A stretch of 10,134 nt of DNA from DATEPR01 sp036503065 (GCA_036503065.1 DASXXM010000600.1:1-10134), one strand, 5' to 3'. Numbered from the stretch's first letter, positions 1-7,184 are shown. The notes: generated from the sequence alone by a model not told the origin. A program made the numbers and translations.

Positions 1-863
1 TTGTCCGAATCACCGATGTTGCCGATCGCGCCGACCATCCACGGCGAAATCATGTTGAAGCCGTGATACGTCCCCAGGAAACCCGGGCGCGAACCACCAA
101 CACCGGTACGCCACTCCCGGGGCACGCCACCGACCACATAACAACCCTGACCCTTGAAAAAGTTGATCACATCAAGGCAGGTCGCCGCGTCCCACGGATG
201 ATTGGCATCACTGAACCCGAAACCCCAGATGCACACCACCGGCTTGCCGTTCTGGAACGCATACGCCGACGACGCCGTGTGCGCGGACATTTTGGAAGTC
301 CAGTCGGTTTTGATCTCCGACTGCATATTCGTCCAGCCGGTCACGTCGTACATGATGTAGAACTTCCGGCCGAACTGCTCGGCCGTCGAACGGACCTTCG
401 TGGCCATCGCGTCCCGCGTCGGGCCCTCGCTGCCGTTGGGGTTGAACCGTTGCAACGCCGCCGTGTCGCAGCCGTTCTGTTGCATCCACAGGAAATGCGT
501 GTTCACCGTCTGCTGGTCGAACGACGAGAACAGGGTCGCGGGCTGGCCGTTGTTCAGGTTCGCGAACGCGGTCTGGAAGGTCGTCGTGTACTCCCGCATG
601 TCCGGCCATGCCTTGATGTTCGTGTTGCTCGGCGACGGCGGCTGGCTCTGGTTCTGGCTCCAGTGCCACCACGCGTTGATCGGGGACCCGTCACCGATCG
701 CGGCGAACCAACCCTGGTACCCGACGGTGATCTTGCCGACCACGTCGCCCGTGGGGCTGGCCGCCGACGCCGCACCGGCGCCGGCGACCGCCCGGATGGA
801 CAGCGCGCCGACGGCGGTGGCGGCAAGAGCTGAACCGATAAAGGTCCGACGCGAGACTGCCAT
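1..863 (-). CDS. Tat-exported GH71/GH99-like glycoside hydrolase (C-terminus cut by window edge)
   Basis: The minus strand from the ATG at 861-863 is open to the left edge, giving 287 residues without a stop. Residues 4-9 read SRRTFI, a twin-arginine (Tat) motif, followed by an Ala-rich hydrophobic stretch and an A-x-A-like site near residue 34, so the folded enzyme is probably exported. The mature part begins with VGYQGWF (47-53) and GDGSPINAWWHW (57-68), and later carries YDVTGW (172-177) and ISPWMVG near the edge. These resemble the bacterial glycoside hydrolase 71/99-like fold (alpha-mannan or alpha-glucan hydrolases), so a role in extracellular polysaccharide breakdown is inferred; the substrate cannot be read. 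A GAGAGGA ribosome-binding site sits at about 870-876 and supports the start. The C-terminal part of the catalytic domain and any carbohydrate-binding module lie outside the window. The family call is from motif recognition only. Confidence 0.75.
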   Translation of the reverse strand, partial: MAVSRRTFIGSALAATAVGALSIRAVAGAGAASAASPTGDVVGKITVGYQGWFAAIGDGSPINAWWHWSQNQSQPPSPSNTNIKAWPDMREYTTTFQTAFANLNNGQPATLFSSFDQQTVNTHFLWMQQNGCDTAALQRFNPNGSEGPTRDAMATKVRSTAEQFGRKFYIMYDVTGWTNMQSEIKTDWTSKMSAHTASSAYAFQNGKPVVCIWGFGFSDANHPWDAATCLDVINFFKGQGCYVVGGVPREWRTGVGGSRPGFLGTYHGFNMISPWMVGAIGNIGDSD

Positions 864-929
864 CAGGTGTCCTCTCCGCTGACACAACAAGCTCGTTGGC
901 CCGGACAGTAATGACACCGACATATTTCC

Positions 930-959
930 GCAATATTGTGTTAATATTGCGCAATATTA
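930..959. promoter_or_regulatory. AT-rich palindrome cluster, candidate operator of the glycoside hydrolase
   Basis: Three copies of GCAATATT occur in alternating orientation: 930-937 forward, 943-950 reverse, 951-958 forward. The first two form an 8-bp inverted repeat with a 5-bp spacer. The last two form a perfect 18-bp palindrome at 942-959 (TAATATTGCGCAATATTA). The cluster lies 67-96 bp upstream of the hydrolase start and just beyond the end of the dehydrogenase gene. In such GC-rich DNA this AT-rich symmetric patch is most simply a binding site for a dimeric regulator, plausibly sugar-responsive, with two overlapping dimer registers. It lacks a hairpin loop and T tract, so a terminator is less likely. 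The regulator is not in the window. Confidence 0.5.
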
Positions 960-978
960 CGTGCTTTGAGTGCAAAAA

Positions 979-2142
979 CTAGATCATGGCGGCCGAGATC
1001 TGCCACAGTCGGGCGGCCGCCTCGGGGTCCAGCGCGTAGGCCGCGACGCCCGTCGCCTCGCCGGGCACGTTGGGCAGCGCCTCGTTGCAGTCCTCGAAGT
1101 AGCGGCCACCGATGCCTTCGACCAGGGGCGATGTCGCGAGCAGCACGGAGGTCGCCGCGCCCTGCTCCGGCGTCTTCCACGTGAACGCGGCGGCGGACAT
1201 GCGCGCCCGCAGTTGCGCGAGTTCCTCGGCGGAGACCTGCCAGAGCCGAGCGGCCGCCTCGGGGTCCAGCGCGTAGGCGGCCACGCCGGTGTTCTCGCCG
1301 GGCACGTTGGGCAGGGCCTCGTTGCAGTCCTCGAAGTACCGGCCGCTGATGCCCTCGACCAGCGGTGATGTCGCGAGCAGCACCGACGTGGCCGCGCCCT
1401 GTTCCGTTGTCTTCCAGCTGATCGTGCCGCGGTAGTTGGCGCGCAGCCGGGCGATTTCCTCGGCCGGGACGTAGCGCTGGAGATTGGTCTGGATACCGCC
1501 GGGGTGCAGGGCGTTCACGGTGATGCCGTCGCCTGCCCAGCGCTTCGTCGCCTCGACGGCGAACAGGACGTTGGCGGTCTTGGACTGGCCGTACGCGGAC
1601 CATGGCTCGTAGGCACGGTCGCGGAAGTGGATGTCCTCGAAGACCACCGGCGAGCGCAGGTGCGCGAGCGAACTGACGGCCACCACGCGGGCGCCGCCGG
1701 CCAGCGCGAGCGCGTCGTGCAGGCCCGTGGCCAGGGCGAAGTGGCCTACGTGGTTGGTGGCGAACTGGAGTTCCCAGCCGGCCGACGTGCGCATCTCGGG
1801 CGACGCCATCATGCCGGCGTTGTTGACCAGGATGTGCAGCGGTCCGTCCCACCCGGCGACAAAGGCCGCGACGGACGCCAGGTCCGCAAGGTCAAGCTGG
1901 GCCACGAAGATCTGCTTGTTGCCGGTGCTCGCGATGATGTCCGCGGCGACCCGGTCCCCCGCTTCCGGGTTGCGTGCCGCGATGGTGACCTCGGCACCCG
2001 CGCCGGCCAGTGCCCGCGCGGTCTCGACGCCGATGCCGGACGCGCCACCGGTCACGATGACGCGGCGGCCGGTCAGGTCGATGCCGTCGATCACATCGGC
2101 CGTGGTGGACTCGGCACCGAACGGAGTGGTGATGCGTGTCAT
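979..2142 (-). CDS. SDR-family NAD(P)-dependent oxidoreductase with duplicated C-terminal module
   Basis: A 387-residue short-chain dehydrogenase/reductase of the retinol-dehydrogenase/WWOX-like type, expected to be a cytoplasmic NAD(P)H-dependent alcohol/carbonyl oxidoreductase. Visible motifs: TGGASGIG cofactor loop (31-38), NNAG (107-110), catalytic Ser in VAVSSLAH (about 157-158), and YGQSK (Tyr184, Lys188). The core is complete, but the last segment occurs twice. WKTTEQGAATSVLLATSP begins at residue 243 and WKTPEQGAATSVLLATSP at residue 322, a 79-residue period; each is followed by GRYFEDCNEALPNVPGE and YALDPEAAARLWQ. Family members usually end after one copy, at roughly 310 residues. 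I chose the ATG at 2142 over the open-frame start at 2265, because the latter would run through the operator region and past the TetR start, with a non-SDR leader. It is transcribed divergently from the TetR gene, which probably controls it. Substrate unknown. Confidence 0.9.
   Translation of the reverse strand: MTRITTPFGAESTTADVIDGIDLTGRRVIVTGGASGIGVETARALAGAGAEVTIAARNPEAGDRVAADIIASTGNKQIFVAQLDLADLASVAAFVAGWDGPLHILVNNAGMMASPEMRTSAGWELQFATNHVGHFALATGLHDALALAGGARVVAVSSLAHLRSPVVFEDIHFRDRAYEPWSAYGQSKTANVLFAVEATKRWAGDGITVNALHPGGIQTNLQRYVPAEEIARLRANYRGTISWKTTEQGAATSVLLATSPLVEGISGRYFEDCNEALPNVPGENTGVAAYALDPEAAARLWQVSAEELAQLRARMSAAAFTWKTPEQGAATSVLLATSPLVEGIGGRYFEDCNEALPNVPGEATGVAAYALDPEAAARLWQISAAMI
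985..1458 (-). repeat. Intragenic tandem duplication, 237-bp period, in the SDR gene
   Basis: The DNA at about 985-1221 repeats at about 1222-1458 with an exact offset of 237 bp, i.e. 79 codons, so the frame is kept. In a hand alignment of about 160 bp (from 1019 against 1256) I count 19 mismatches, about 88% identity, many of them synonymous. Similarity extends weakly into the preceding helix (AEEIARLRA, residues 228-236, against AEELAQLRA, 305-313), where the spacing is 77 codons, implying a two-codon indel. The accumulated silent differences argue against an assembly collapse or a very recent duplication. Confidence 0.9.
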
Positions 2143-2172
2143 GGTGCGTTCCGTTCTGATCGGTACGATGGG

Positions 2173-2230
2173 AACCGGAGGCGGCTCCACTAAGCTCCAC
2201 ACTAACCGGAGGTTGCTCCGGTTAGCAACC
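2173..2230. promoter_or_regulatory. Operator-like inverted repeats in the SDR/TetR divergent promoter region
   Basis: A perfect inverted repeat with 10-bp arms, CTAACCGGAG and CTCCGGTTAG around a GTTG spacer, lies at 2202-2225. It overlaps a second 7-bp-arm repeat, GGTTGCT...AGCAACC, at 2211-2230. A partial copy, AACCGGAG-GCGG-CTCC, occurs at 2173-2188, with its AACCGGAG 31 bp (about three helical turns) from the same word in the main site. The main site is 25-48 bp before the TetR start and 60-83 bp before the SDR start, well placed for autorepression and control of the dehydrogenase. Binding by the adjacent TetR protein is inferred from position and symmetry. Confidence 0.65.
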
Positions 2231-2249
2231 CCGCAGGCGAGGAGGACCA

Positions 2250-2819
2250 GTGTCGGCTCGACCACTGCGTGCCGACGCCCAGCGCAACCGCGACCGACTG
2301 CTCGAAGCCGCCGTCCGCGCGTTCTCCCAGGACGGCGCCGACGTCACCCTCGAGTCGATCGCGAAGGACGCGGGCGTCGGCATCGGCACGCTGTACCGGC
2401 ACTTCCCGACCCGCGAAACACTCGTTGACGCGGCCTACCAGAACGAACTGGCACGCCTGTGCGACGGCGTGACGGACCTCCTCGCGACCATGCCGCCGAA
2501 CGAGGCCATGCGCACCTGGATGGACCGCTTCTTCGACTACATGGCAACCAAACGAGGCATGGCCGACGCGCTGCGCGCCCTGATCGCGTCCGGCGGCAAC
2601 CCGTACGCCAACAGCAGGAACCGCCTGACGACAGCGATCGCGACGCTGCTGGACGCGGGCGCCGCCGCCGGGACCATCCGCCCGGACGTCGGGGTGGAGG
2701 ACGTACTGGCGAGCCTGAGCGGCATCTCCATGGTGGGCGAGCACGTCCAGCGGGACGCCGCGGGCCGGATGCTCGACCTGCTGATGGACGGCCTGCGCAA
2801 CGGGGCCAACAGCCGTTGA
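2250..2819 (+). CDS. TetR/AcrR-family transcriptional regulator
   Basis: A 189-residue protein of normal TetR-family length. The N-terminal DNA-binding domain spans about residues 10-60: helix RLLEAAVRAFSQDG, then the helix-turn-helix in TLESIAKDAGVGIGTLYRHF and the conserved KETL-like RETLVDAAY. The rest is the variable helical ligand-binding and dimerisation domain. It starts at a GTG preceded by GAGGAGG (2239-2245) four bases upstream, a strong ribosome-binding site. TetR proteins are usually repressors released by a small ligand. Its divergent placement beside the SDR gene, with a perfect inverted repeat between them, suggests it represses that gene and itself, the inducer perhaps being related to the SDR substrate. 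The ligand cannot be predicted from the sequence. dinB follows 38 bp downstream on the same strand. Confidence 0.93.
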   Translation: MSARPLRADAQRNRDRLLEAAVRAFSQDGADVTLESIAKDAGVGIGTLYRHFPTRETLVDAAYQNELARLCDGVTDLLATMPPNEAMRTWMDRFFDYMATKRGMADALRALIASGGNPYANSRNRLTTAIATLLDAGAAAGTIRPDVGVEDVLASLSGISMVGEHVQRDAAGRMLDLLMDGLRNGANSR

Positions 2820-2857
2820 GTCGTTCAGTGTCGGTGGTGTGGGCCACTATCTGAGGT

Positions 2858-4048
2858 GTGACGGGCGAGGGACCGATCCTGCATGCCGATCTGGACGCGT
2901 TCTACGCGTCGGTCGAGCAGCGTGACGATCCCCGGCTGCGTGGCCGCCCGGTGATCGTCGGTGGTGGGGTCGTGTTGGCGGCCAGTTACGAAGCGAAGGC
3001 GTGTGGCGTGCGTACCGCGATGGGCGGGCGGCAGGCCAAACAGCTGTGTCCACACGCGATCGTCGTCACGCCGCGGATGTCGGCCTATTCTGCGGCCAGC
3101 AAGGCCGTGTTCCGGGTGTTCGAGAACACGACGCCGCTGGTGGAGGGGCTGTCGATCGACGAGGCGTTTCTGGACGTCGGCGGGCTGCTCAAGATCGCCG
3201 GCACGCCGAGCCACATCGCGGCGGGGTTACGGCGGGCGGTCGCCGAGCAGGTCGGGCTGCCGATCACGGTTGGCGTGGCGCGGACGAAGTTCCTGGCCAA
3301 GGTGGCCAGTGCGGTGGCCAAGCCGGACGGGCTGCTCGTCGTGCCGCACGGTGGCGAACTGGCCTTTCTGCATCCGCTGCCGGTGGAACGGCTGTGGGGC
3401 GTCGGCCGCGTCACGGCCGAGAAGCTGCACCGCAGGGGGATCACCACCGTGGGTGAGGTGGCCGCGATGGGCGAGCGGACCCTCGTCCAGATGCTCGGCC
3501 AGGGCACCGGGCGGCACCTGCATGCCCTGGCGCACAACCGCGATCCCCGGCCGGTGCAGGTGGGTCGGCGGCGGCGGTCGATCGGGGCACAGCGCGCGCT
3601 CGGCTCACGACAGCGATCCGTCGACGAGCTGAGCGCCGTCCTCGCGGCCCTTGTCGACCGCACCGCTCGCCGGCTGCGCGCGGCGCACCGCGTGTGTCGC
3701 ACCGTCACGCTGCGGATGCGCTTCGTCGACTACACGAGGGCCACCCGTTCGCGCACGATATTGCACGCCACCGCGCATACCGAGGTGCTCCTCGGCACCG
3801 CCCGTGACCTGCTGGCCGTTGCCCTGCCCATGATCCGCGACCAGGGACTCACCTTGATCGGCGTCGCCCTGTCCAACCTGGACAACCACGACGCCGTCCA
3901 GCTCGCGCTGCCCTTCGACAGCCACGACGGCCGTGCGCTGGACCTGGCGCTGGACACCGTGCGCGACCGGTTCGGCGCCGCGGCCATCACCCGGGGGACC
4001 CTGCTGCGCGACGATCCCGGGCCGTCGGTACCACTGTTGCCGGACTAG
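2858..4048 (+). CDS. dinB: DNA polymerase IV (Y-family translesion polymerase)
   Basis: A 396-residue Y-family polymerase, which copies past damaged template bases with low fidelity and no proofreading. The palm domain shows the metal-binding LHADLDAFYASVEQR (Asp11) and SIDEAFLD (Asp101, Glu102). Tyr16 occupies the steric-gate position that is Phe13 in E. coli DinB; Tyr is also used by archaeal Dpo4. ASYEAKACGVRTAM (about 42-55) is the usual fingers segment, followed by helix-hairpin-helix thumb sequence (GVGRVTAEKLHRRGITTVGEVA) and the little-finger domain. Near the C-terminus QLALPF fits the beta-clamp-binding consensus, so recruitment by the sliding clamp is likely. The GTG start is supported by family alignment; the upstream TGAGGT is very close and a weak ribosome-binding site. 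I saw no actinobacterial LexA-type box in the 38-bp gap before it, so SOS control is not evident here. Confidence 0.95.
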   Translation: MTGEGPILHADLDAFYASVEQRDDPRLRGRPVIVGGGVVLAASYEAKACGVRTAMGGRQAKQLCPHAIVVTPRMSAYSAASKAVFRVFENTTPLVEGLSIDEAFLDVGGLLKIAGTPSHIAAGLRRAVAEQVGLPITVGVARTKFLAKVASAVAKPDGLLVVPHGGELAFLHPLPVERLWGVGRVTAEKLHRRGITTVGEVAAMGERTLVQMLGQGTGRHLHALAHNRDPRPVQVGRRRRSIGAQRALGSRQRSVDELSAVLAALVDRTARRLRAAHRVCRTVTLRMRFVDYTRATRSRTILHATAHTEVLLGTARDLLAVALPMIRDQGLTLIGVALSNLDNHDAVQLALPFDSHDGRALDLALDTVRDRFGAAAITRGTLLRDDPGPSVPLLPD

Positions 4049-4056
4049 CGGCACCG

Positions 4057-4078
4057 ACTAATTGACCCAACTAATTGA
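4057..4078 (+). repeat. Short direct repeat before the S9 peptidase gene
   Basis: ACTAATTGA occurs twice, at 4057-4065 and 4070-4078, a 13-bp period, in the 67-bp gap between dinB and the peptidase gene. The patch is AT-rich relative to its surroundings and includes TTGACC and TTGATC, each resembling a -35 element, but I find no convincing -10 at the right distance. It may be part of a promoter or activator site giving the peptidase-polymerase pair its own transcription. Confidence 0.3.
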
Positions 4079-4115
4079 TCTGACTGCGGAGCGGACACGG
4101 TGGTAAGAAGGCGAT

Positions 4116-6155
4116 GTGATCCCTGACAGCACAGACACCTTCGCCGATCTCGACGCCTTTCTCGACCTGCCCAGGGTCGCCGGGCTGTGGTTGTCGCCGG
4201 ACGGGCGCAGGCTCGTCGTCGGTGTGGGGTCGCCGGACCACAAGCAGGCGCGCTTCGCGTCCGCCCTGTGGGAGGTCGACCCGGAGGGCGCGCGGCCGGC
4301 ACGTCGGCTGACCCGCAGCGCCAAGGGCGAGTCGGGCGCCGCCTTCGCGCCGTCGGGTGACCTGCTGTTCGTGTCGGCTCGGCCGGTGCCGGACGGTGAC
4401 GACGAGGAGACCGCGGCCACGCTGTGGTCGCTGCCGGCCGACGGCGGCGACGCCCGCGTGCTCGGGCAGCTGCCGGGCGGCCTCGGCGATGTCGCGGTGG
4501 CGGGCAAGGCGAGCACCGTCCTGGTCCGATCCGAGCTGCTGCCTTCGGCCGCGGACCCGGCCGGTGACAAGGAGATCCGCACAAAGCGCAAGGACGCGCA
4601 CGTCAGCGCGATCCTGCACGAGCAGTACCCGGTGCGCTTCTGGGATTCCGACCTCGGGCCGGACCGCAGCAGGCTGCTGGTCGCCGACCTGTCCGACGAC
4701 CCGGACGCGACCCTGGACTTCCGGGACGTCACCGGCCACGTGCCCGGCGCGCTGCACGGCGAGTCGTCCTGGGACATCTCGGCGGACGGCCTGACCGTGG
4801 TGACCATGTGGTCCGTGCCGGAAACAGGCGCGTCCTTCCGGGACACGCTGGTGGCGATCGACGTGGCCACCGGCGAACACCGCACCCTCGCGGACGACCC
4901 CGACTGCGAGTACTTCGGACCGAGCATCTCCCCGGACGGGACGACGGTCGCCGTCACCGTCTCGCGTCGGTGCACCCCGCAGACGTCCGAGAACTGCTCG
5001 CTGGGTGTCGTGCCGACGGCGGGCGGCGAGATGCGGATCCTGACTCCCACCTGGGACCGCTGGCCGGGCGGGATGCGGTGGACCCCGGACGGTACGACGC
5101 TGGTCGTCCAGGCCGACGACCAGGGGAACAGCCCACTGTGGCGGATCGACGCCACGACCGGCGACGTCACCCGGCTGACCGGCACCGGTTCCTACACCGA
5201 CGTCCGGATCTCGCCGGACGGCCAATGGATCTACGCGCTGCGCTCGGCCGTCGACCATCCGCCGGCACCCGTCCGCATCGCGCTGGCCGACGGGTCGGAG
5301 CAGCCGCTGCTCGGGCCCGCGGAGGCGCTCGGCCGTGCCGTGCCGGTGTCCGGCAGGCTGACCGAGGTCACCACGACGGCCGAGGACGGCACCCCGCTGC
5401 GAGCGTGGCTCGCGCTGCCGCACGACGCGGGCCCCGACCAGCGGGCGCCCCTGCTGCTGTGGATCCACGGCGGGCCGCTGCACTCGTGGAACGCCTGGTC
5501 GTGGCGGTGGAACCCGTGGCTGGCCGTGGCAAAGGGATACGCCGTGTTGCTGCCCGACCCGGCCCTGTCCACCGGTTACGGCGTCGACTTCATCCAGCGC
5601 GGCTGGCTCGGCTGGGGTGGCACGCCGTACACGGACCTGATGTCGGTCACCGACGCGGCCGTGGCCAGGGACGACATCGACGCGGCACGGACGGCCGCGA
5701 TGGGCGGTTCGTTCGGCGGCTACATGGCCAACTGGGTCGCCGGCCACACCAAACGGTTCCTGGCGATCGTCACGCACGCGTCGGTGTGGTCGCTGGACCA
5801 GATGGGGCCGACCACGGACGCGGCCTTCTACTGGTACCGCGAACTGGATGCCGACCTGGCCGACGACAACTCGCCGAACAGGTGGGCGGCCGAGATCACC
5901 ACGCCGATGCTGGTCATCCACGGCGACAAGGACTACCGGGTGCCGCTGGGCGAGGGCATCCGGCTGTGGTGGGACCTCACGTCCCGCACCCAGGGCGCTG
6001 ACGGCACGACCCGGCACAAGTTCCTGTACTTCCCGGACGAGAGCCACTGGATCCTGACACCGGGCAACATCAAGGTCTGGTACGAGACGGTATTCGCCTT
6101 CCTGGCGCACCACGTGCTCGGTGCGGACTGGGAACGACCCGCCCTGCTCGGGTAG
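4116..6155 (+). CDS. S9-family (prolyl oligopeptidase-type) serine peptidase
   Basis: A 679-residue serine peptidase of the S9 family, nearest in organisation to acylaminoacyl-peptidase/dipeptidyl-peptidase-like S9C enzymes, which remove residues or short peptides from small substrates. The N-terminal ~410 residues form beta-propeller-like blades, seen as recurring SPDG/TPDG turns (27-30, 272-275, 323-326, 366-369). The C-terminal alpha/beta-hydrolase domain has the oxyanion segment WIHGGPLHSW (449-458), the nucleophile elbow GGSFGGYMA (Ser532), Asp606 in HGDKDYRVP, and His644 in DESHWI, so the triad is complete. There is no signal peptide, so it should be cytoplasmic. The GTG start has AGAAGG at 4106-4111, a fair ribosome-binding site; the overlapping ATG at 4114 runs straight into TGA. 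It ends 9 bp before the LigD-type polymerase gene, suggesting cotranscription. No functional tie to DNA repair is known for this family. Confidence 0.93.
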   Translation: MIPDSTDTFADLDAFLDLPRVAGLWLSPDGRRLVVGVGSPDHKQARFASALWEVDPEGARPARRLTRSAKGESGAAFAPSGDLLFVSARPVPDGDDEETAATLWSLPADGGDARVLGQLPGGLGDVAVAGKASTVLVRSELLPSAADPAGDKEIRTKRKDAHVSAILHEQYPVRFWDSDLGPDRSRLLVADLSDDPDATLDFRDVTGHVPGALHGESSWDISADGLTVVTMWSVPETGASFRDTLVAIDVATGEHRTLADDPDCEYFGPSISPDGTTVAVTVSRRCTPQTSENCSLGVVPTAGGEMRILTPTWDRWPGGMRWTPDGTTLVVQADDQGNSPLWRIDATTGDVTRLTGTGSYTDVRISPDGQWIYALRSAVDHPPAPVRIALADGSEQPLLGPAEALGRAVPVSGRLTEVTTTAEDGTPLRAWLALPHDAGPDQRAPLLLWIHGGPLHSWNAWSWRWNPWLAVAKGYAVLLPDPALSTGYGVDFIQRGWLGWGGTPYTDLMSVTDAAVARDDIDAARTAAMGGSFGGYMANWVAGHTKRFLAIVTHASVWSLDQMGPTTDAAFYWYRELDADLADDNSPNRWAAEITTPMLVIHGDKDYRVPLGEGIRLWWDLTSRTQGADGTTRHKFLYFPDESHWILTPGNIKVWYETVFAFLAHHVLGADWERPALLG

Positions 6156-6164
6156 CGGCGTCGC

Positions 6165-7094
6165 ATGGCCAAGGACGCGGGTGTCGAACTGGAGGTCGGT
6201 GACCGCACGGTCCGGATCTCCAGCCCGGACCGCGTGTACTTCCCGGCCGGGGGCGCGACAAAGCTCGACCTCGTGCGGTACTACCTGTCCGTCGGCGACG
6301 GCATCGTGCGGGCGTTGCGCGAGCGGCCCTGCATGCTGCACCGGTTCCCGTCGGGTGTTTCTGGCGAGAAGGTGCACCAGAAACGGATTCCGGGCGGCGC
6401 GCCGCCGTGGCTGGAGACCGTGCGGGTGCACTTTCCGCGCTACAACAGGCATGCCGACGAACTGTGCGTGACAGAACTGGCCAGCGTGATCTGGGCGGTG
6501 CAGATGGCCACGGTCGAGTTCCACCCGTGGAACTCCCGCCGGGCCGACACCGAGAAGCCGGACGAGTGGCGGATCGACCTGGATCCGATGCCGCAGTGCG
6601 GTTTCGACACCGTGCGGCGGGTGGCCCACGTGGCGCACGAGGTCCTGGACGAACTCGGCGCGGTGGGCTGGCCGAAGACCTCCGGCGGCGCCGGCATGCA
6701 CATCTACGTCCGGATCGAGCCACGCTGGGGTTTCAGCGATGTGCGGCGGGCCGCGCTGGCGTTCGCGCGCGAGGTGGAGCGCCGGGCCCCGGACGACGTG
6801 ACCACCGCTTGGTGGCGCCGCGACCGCGATCCCACCATGCTGTTCGTGGACTACAACCAGAACGCGCGGGACCACACGATCGCGAGCGCGTATTCGGTGC
6901 GCGGCGTGCCGGAGGCGACGGTGTCCACGCCGATCACGTGGGCCGAGGTGGACGACGTCGAGCCGAAAGACTGCACGATCGCCACCGTGCCGGCCCGGTT
7001 CGCCCGGCTCGGCGACCTGTACGCGGGCATCGACGACGCGGTGTACTCATTGGACACGTTGCTGGAGTGGGCCGACCGCGACGGCCTGGAGTAG
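6165..7094 (+). CDS. ligD: Stand-alone LigD-type primase-polymerase (PolDom) protein of the NHEJ family
   Basis: A 309-residue archaeo-eukaryotic primase-superfamily polymerase matching the polymerase domain of LigD, which fills gaps and adds nucleotides, often ribonucleotides, at double-strand-break ends during Ku-dependent end joining. Signatures: HQKRIP (71-76); catalytic DLDP (Asp138, Asp140); TSGGAGMHIYV (172-182) with the Ser/His motif; and MLFVDYNQN (225-233) carrying the third metal-binding Asp229. The protein holds only this domain; no ligase or phosphoesterase part is present, and its length matches a complete single-domain PolDom protein, so it is not a broken LigD. Ku and ligase partners, if any, are elsewhere. 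The ATG at 6165 follows the peptidase stop by 9 bp with no clear Shine-Dalgarno sequence, so translation may depend on the upstream gene. The symbol refers to the domain family; some annotations use other names for stand-alone copies. Confidence 0.92.
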   Translation: MAKDAGVELEVGDRTVRISSPDRVYFPAGGATKLDLVRYYLSVGDGIVRALRERPCMLHRFPSGVSGEKVHQKRIPGGAPPWLETVRVHFPRYNRHADELCVTELASVIWAVQMATVEFHPWNSRRADTEKPDEWRIDLDPMPQCGFDTVRRVAHVAHEVLDELGAVGWPKTSGGAGMHIYVRIEPRWGFSDVRRAALAFAREVERRAPDDVTTAWWRRDRDPTMLFVDYNQNARDHTIASAYSVRGVPEATVSTPITWAEVDDVEPKDCTIATVPARFARLGDLYAGIDDAVYSLDTLLEWADRDGLE

Positions 7095-7169
7095 CGCCGA
7101 CCGGCCTGCTGGCGGACAATGGACCTGTTGGCGGAGAACGGATCGAGCTGCGGACGCAGCCGGCCGCGG

Positions 7170-7184
7170 GTGTGATGATCACAC
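7170..7184. promoter_or_regulatory. Perfect palindrome, candidate regulator-binding site
   Basis: GTGTGAT-G-ATCACAC is a perfect inverted repeat with 7-bp arms around a single base. Its form resembles sites bound by dimeric GntR- or Crp-like regulators, but no regulator gene of those types is near. It lies 76 bp beyond the polymerase stop and about 180 bp before the terminator hairpin. With no clear gene to control on either strand nearby, its target is unclear; an unannotated small RNA or a remnant promoter are possibilities. Confidence 0.3.

Noticed and set aside
985..1458. Repeat block considered as a CRISPR or mobile-element repeat
   Set aside because: There are only two copies, in frame within a coding sequence, with no spacers, terminal inverted repeats or target-site duplications.
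2143..2265. Longer N-terminal extension of the dehydrogenase frame
   Set aside because: It would cover the whole divergent promoter region including the perfect inverted repeat and overlap the TetR start. The added residues have no SDR similarity.
2820..2857. LexA/SOS box before dinB
   Set aside because: No CGAAC-N4-GTTCG-like element is present in the short gap; one half resembling GTTC is not enough.
4071..6875. 934-codon open frame on the minus strand opposite the peptidase and polymerase genes
   Set aside because: It is antisense to two genes with complete catalytic motifs. Its translation is a low-complexity Arg/Gly/Val/His mix with no recognisable domain, the usual shadow frame in high-GC DNA.
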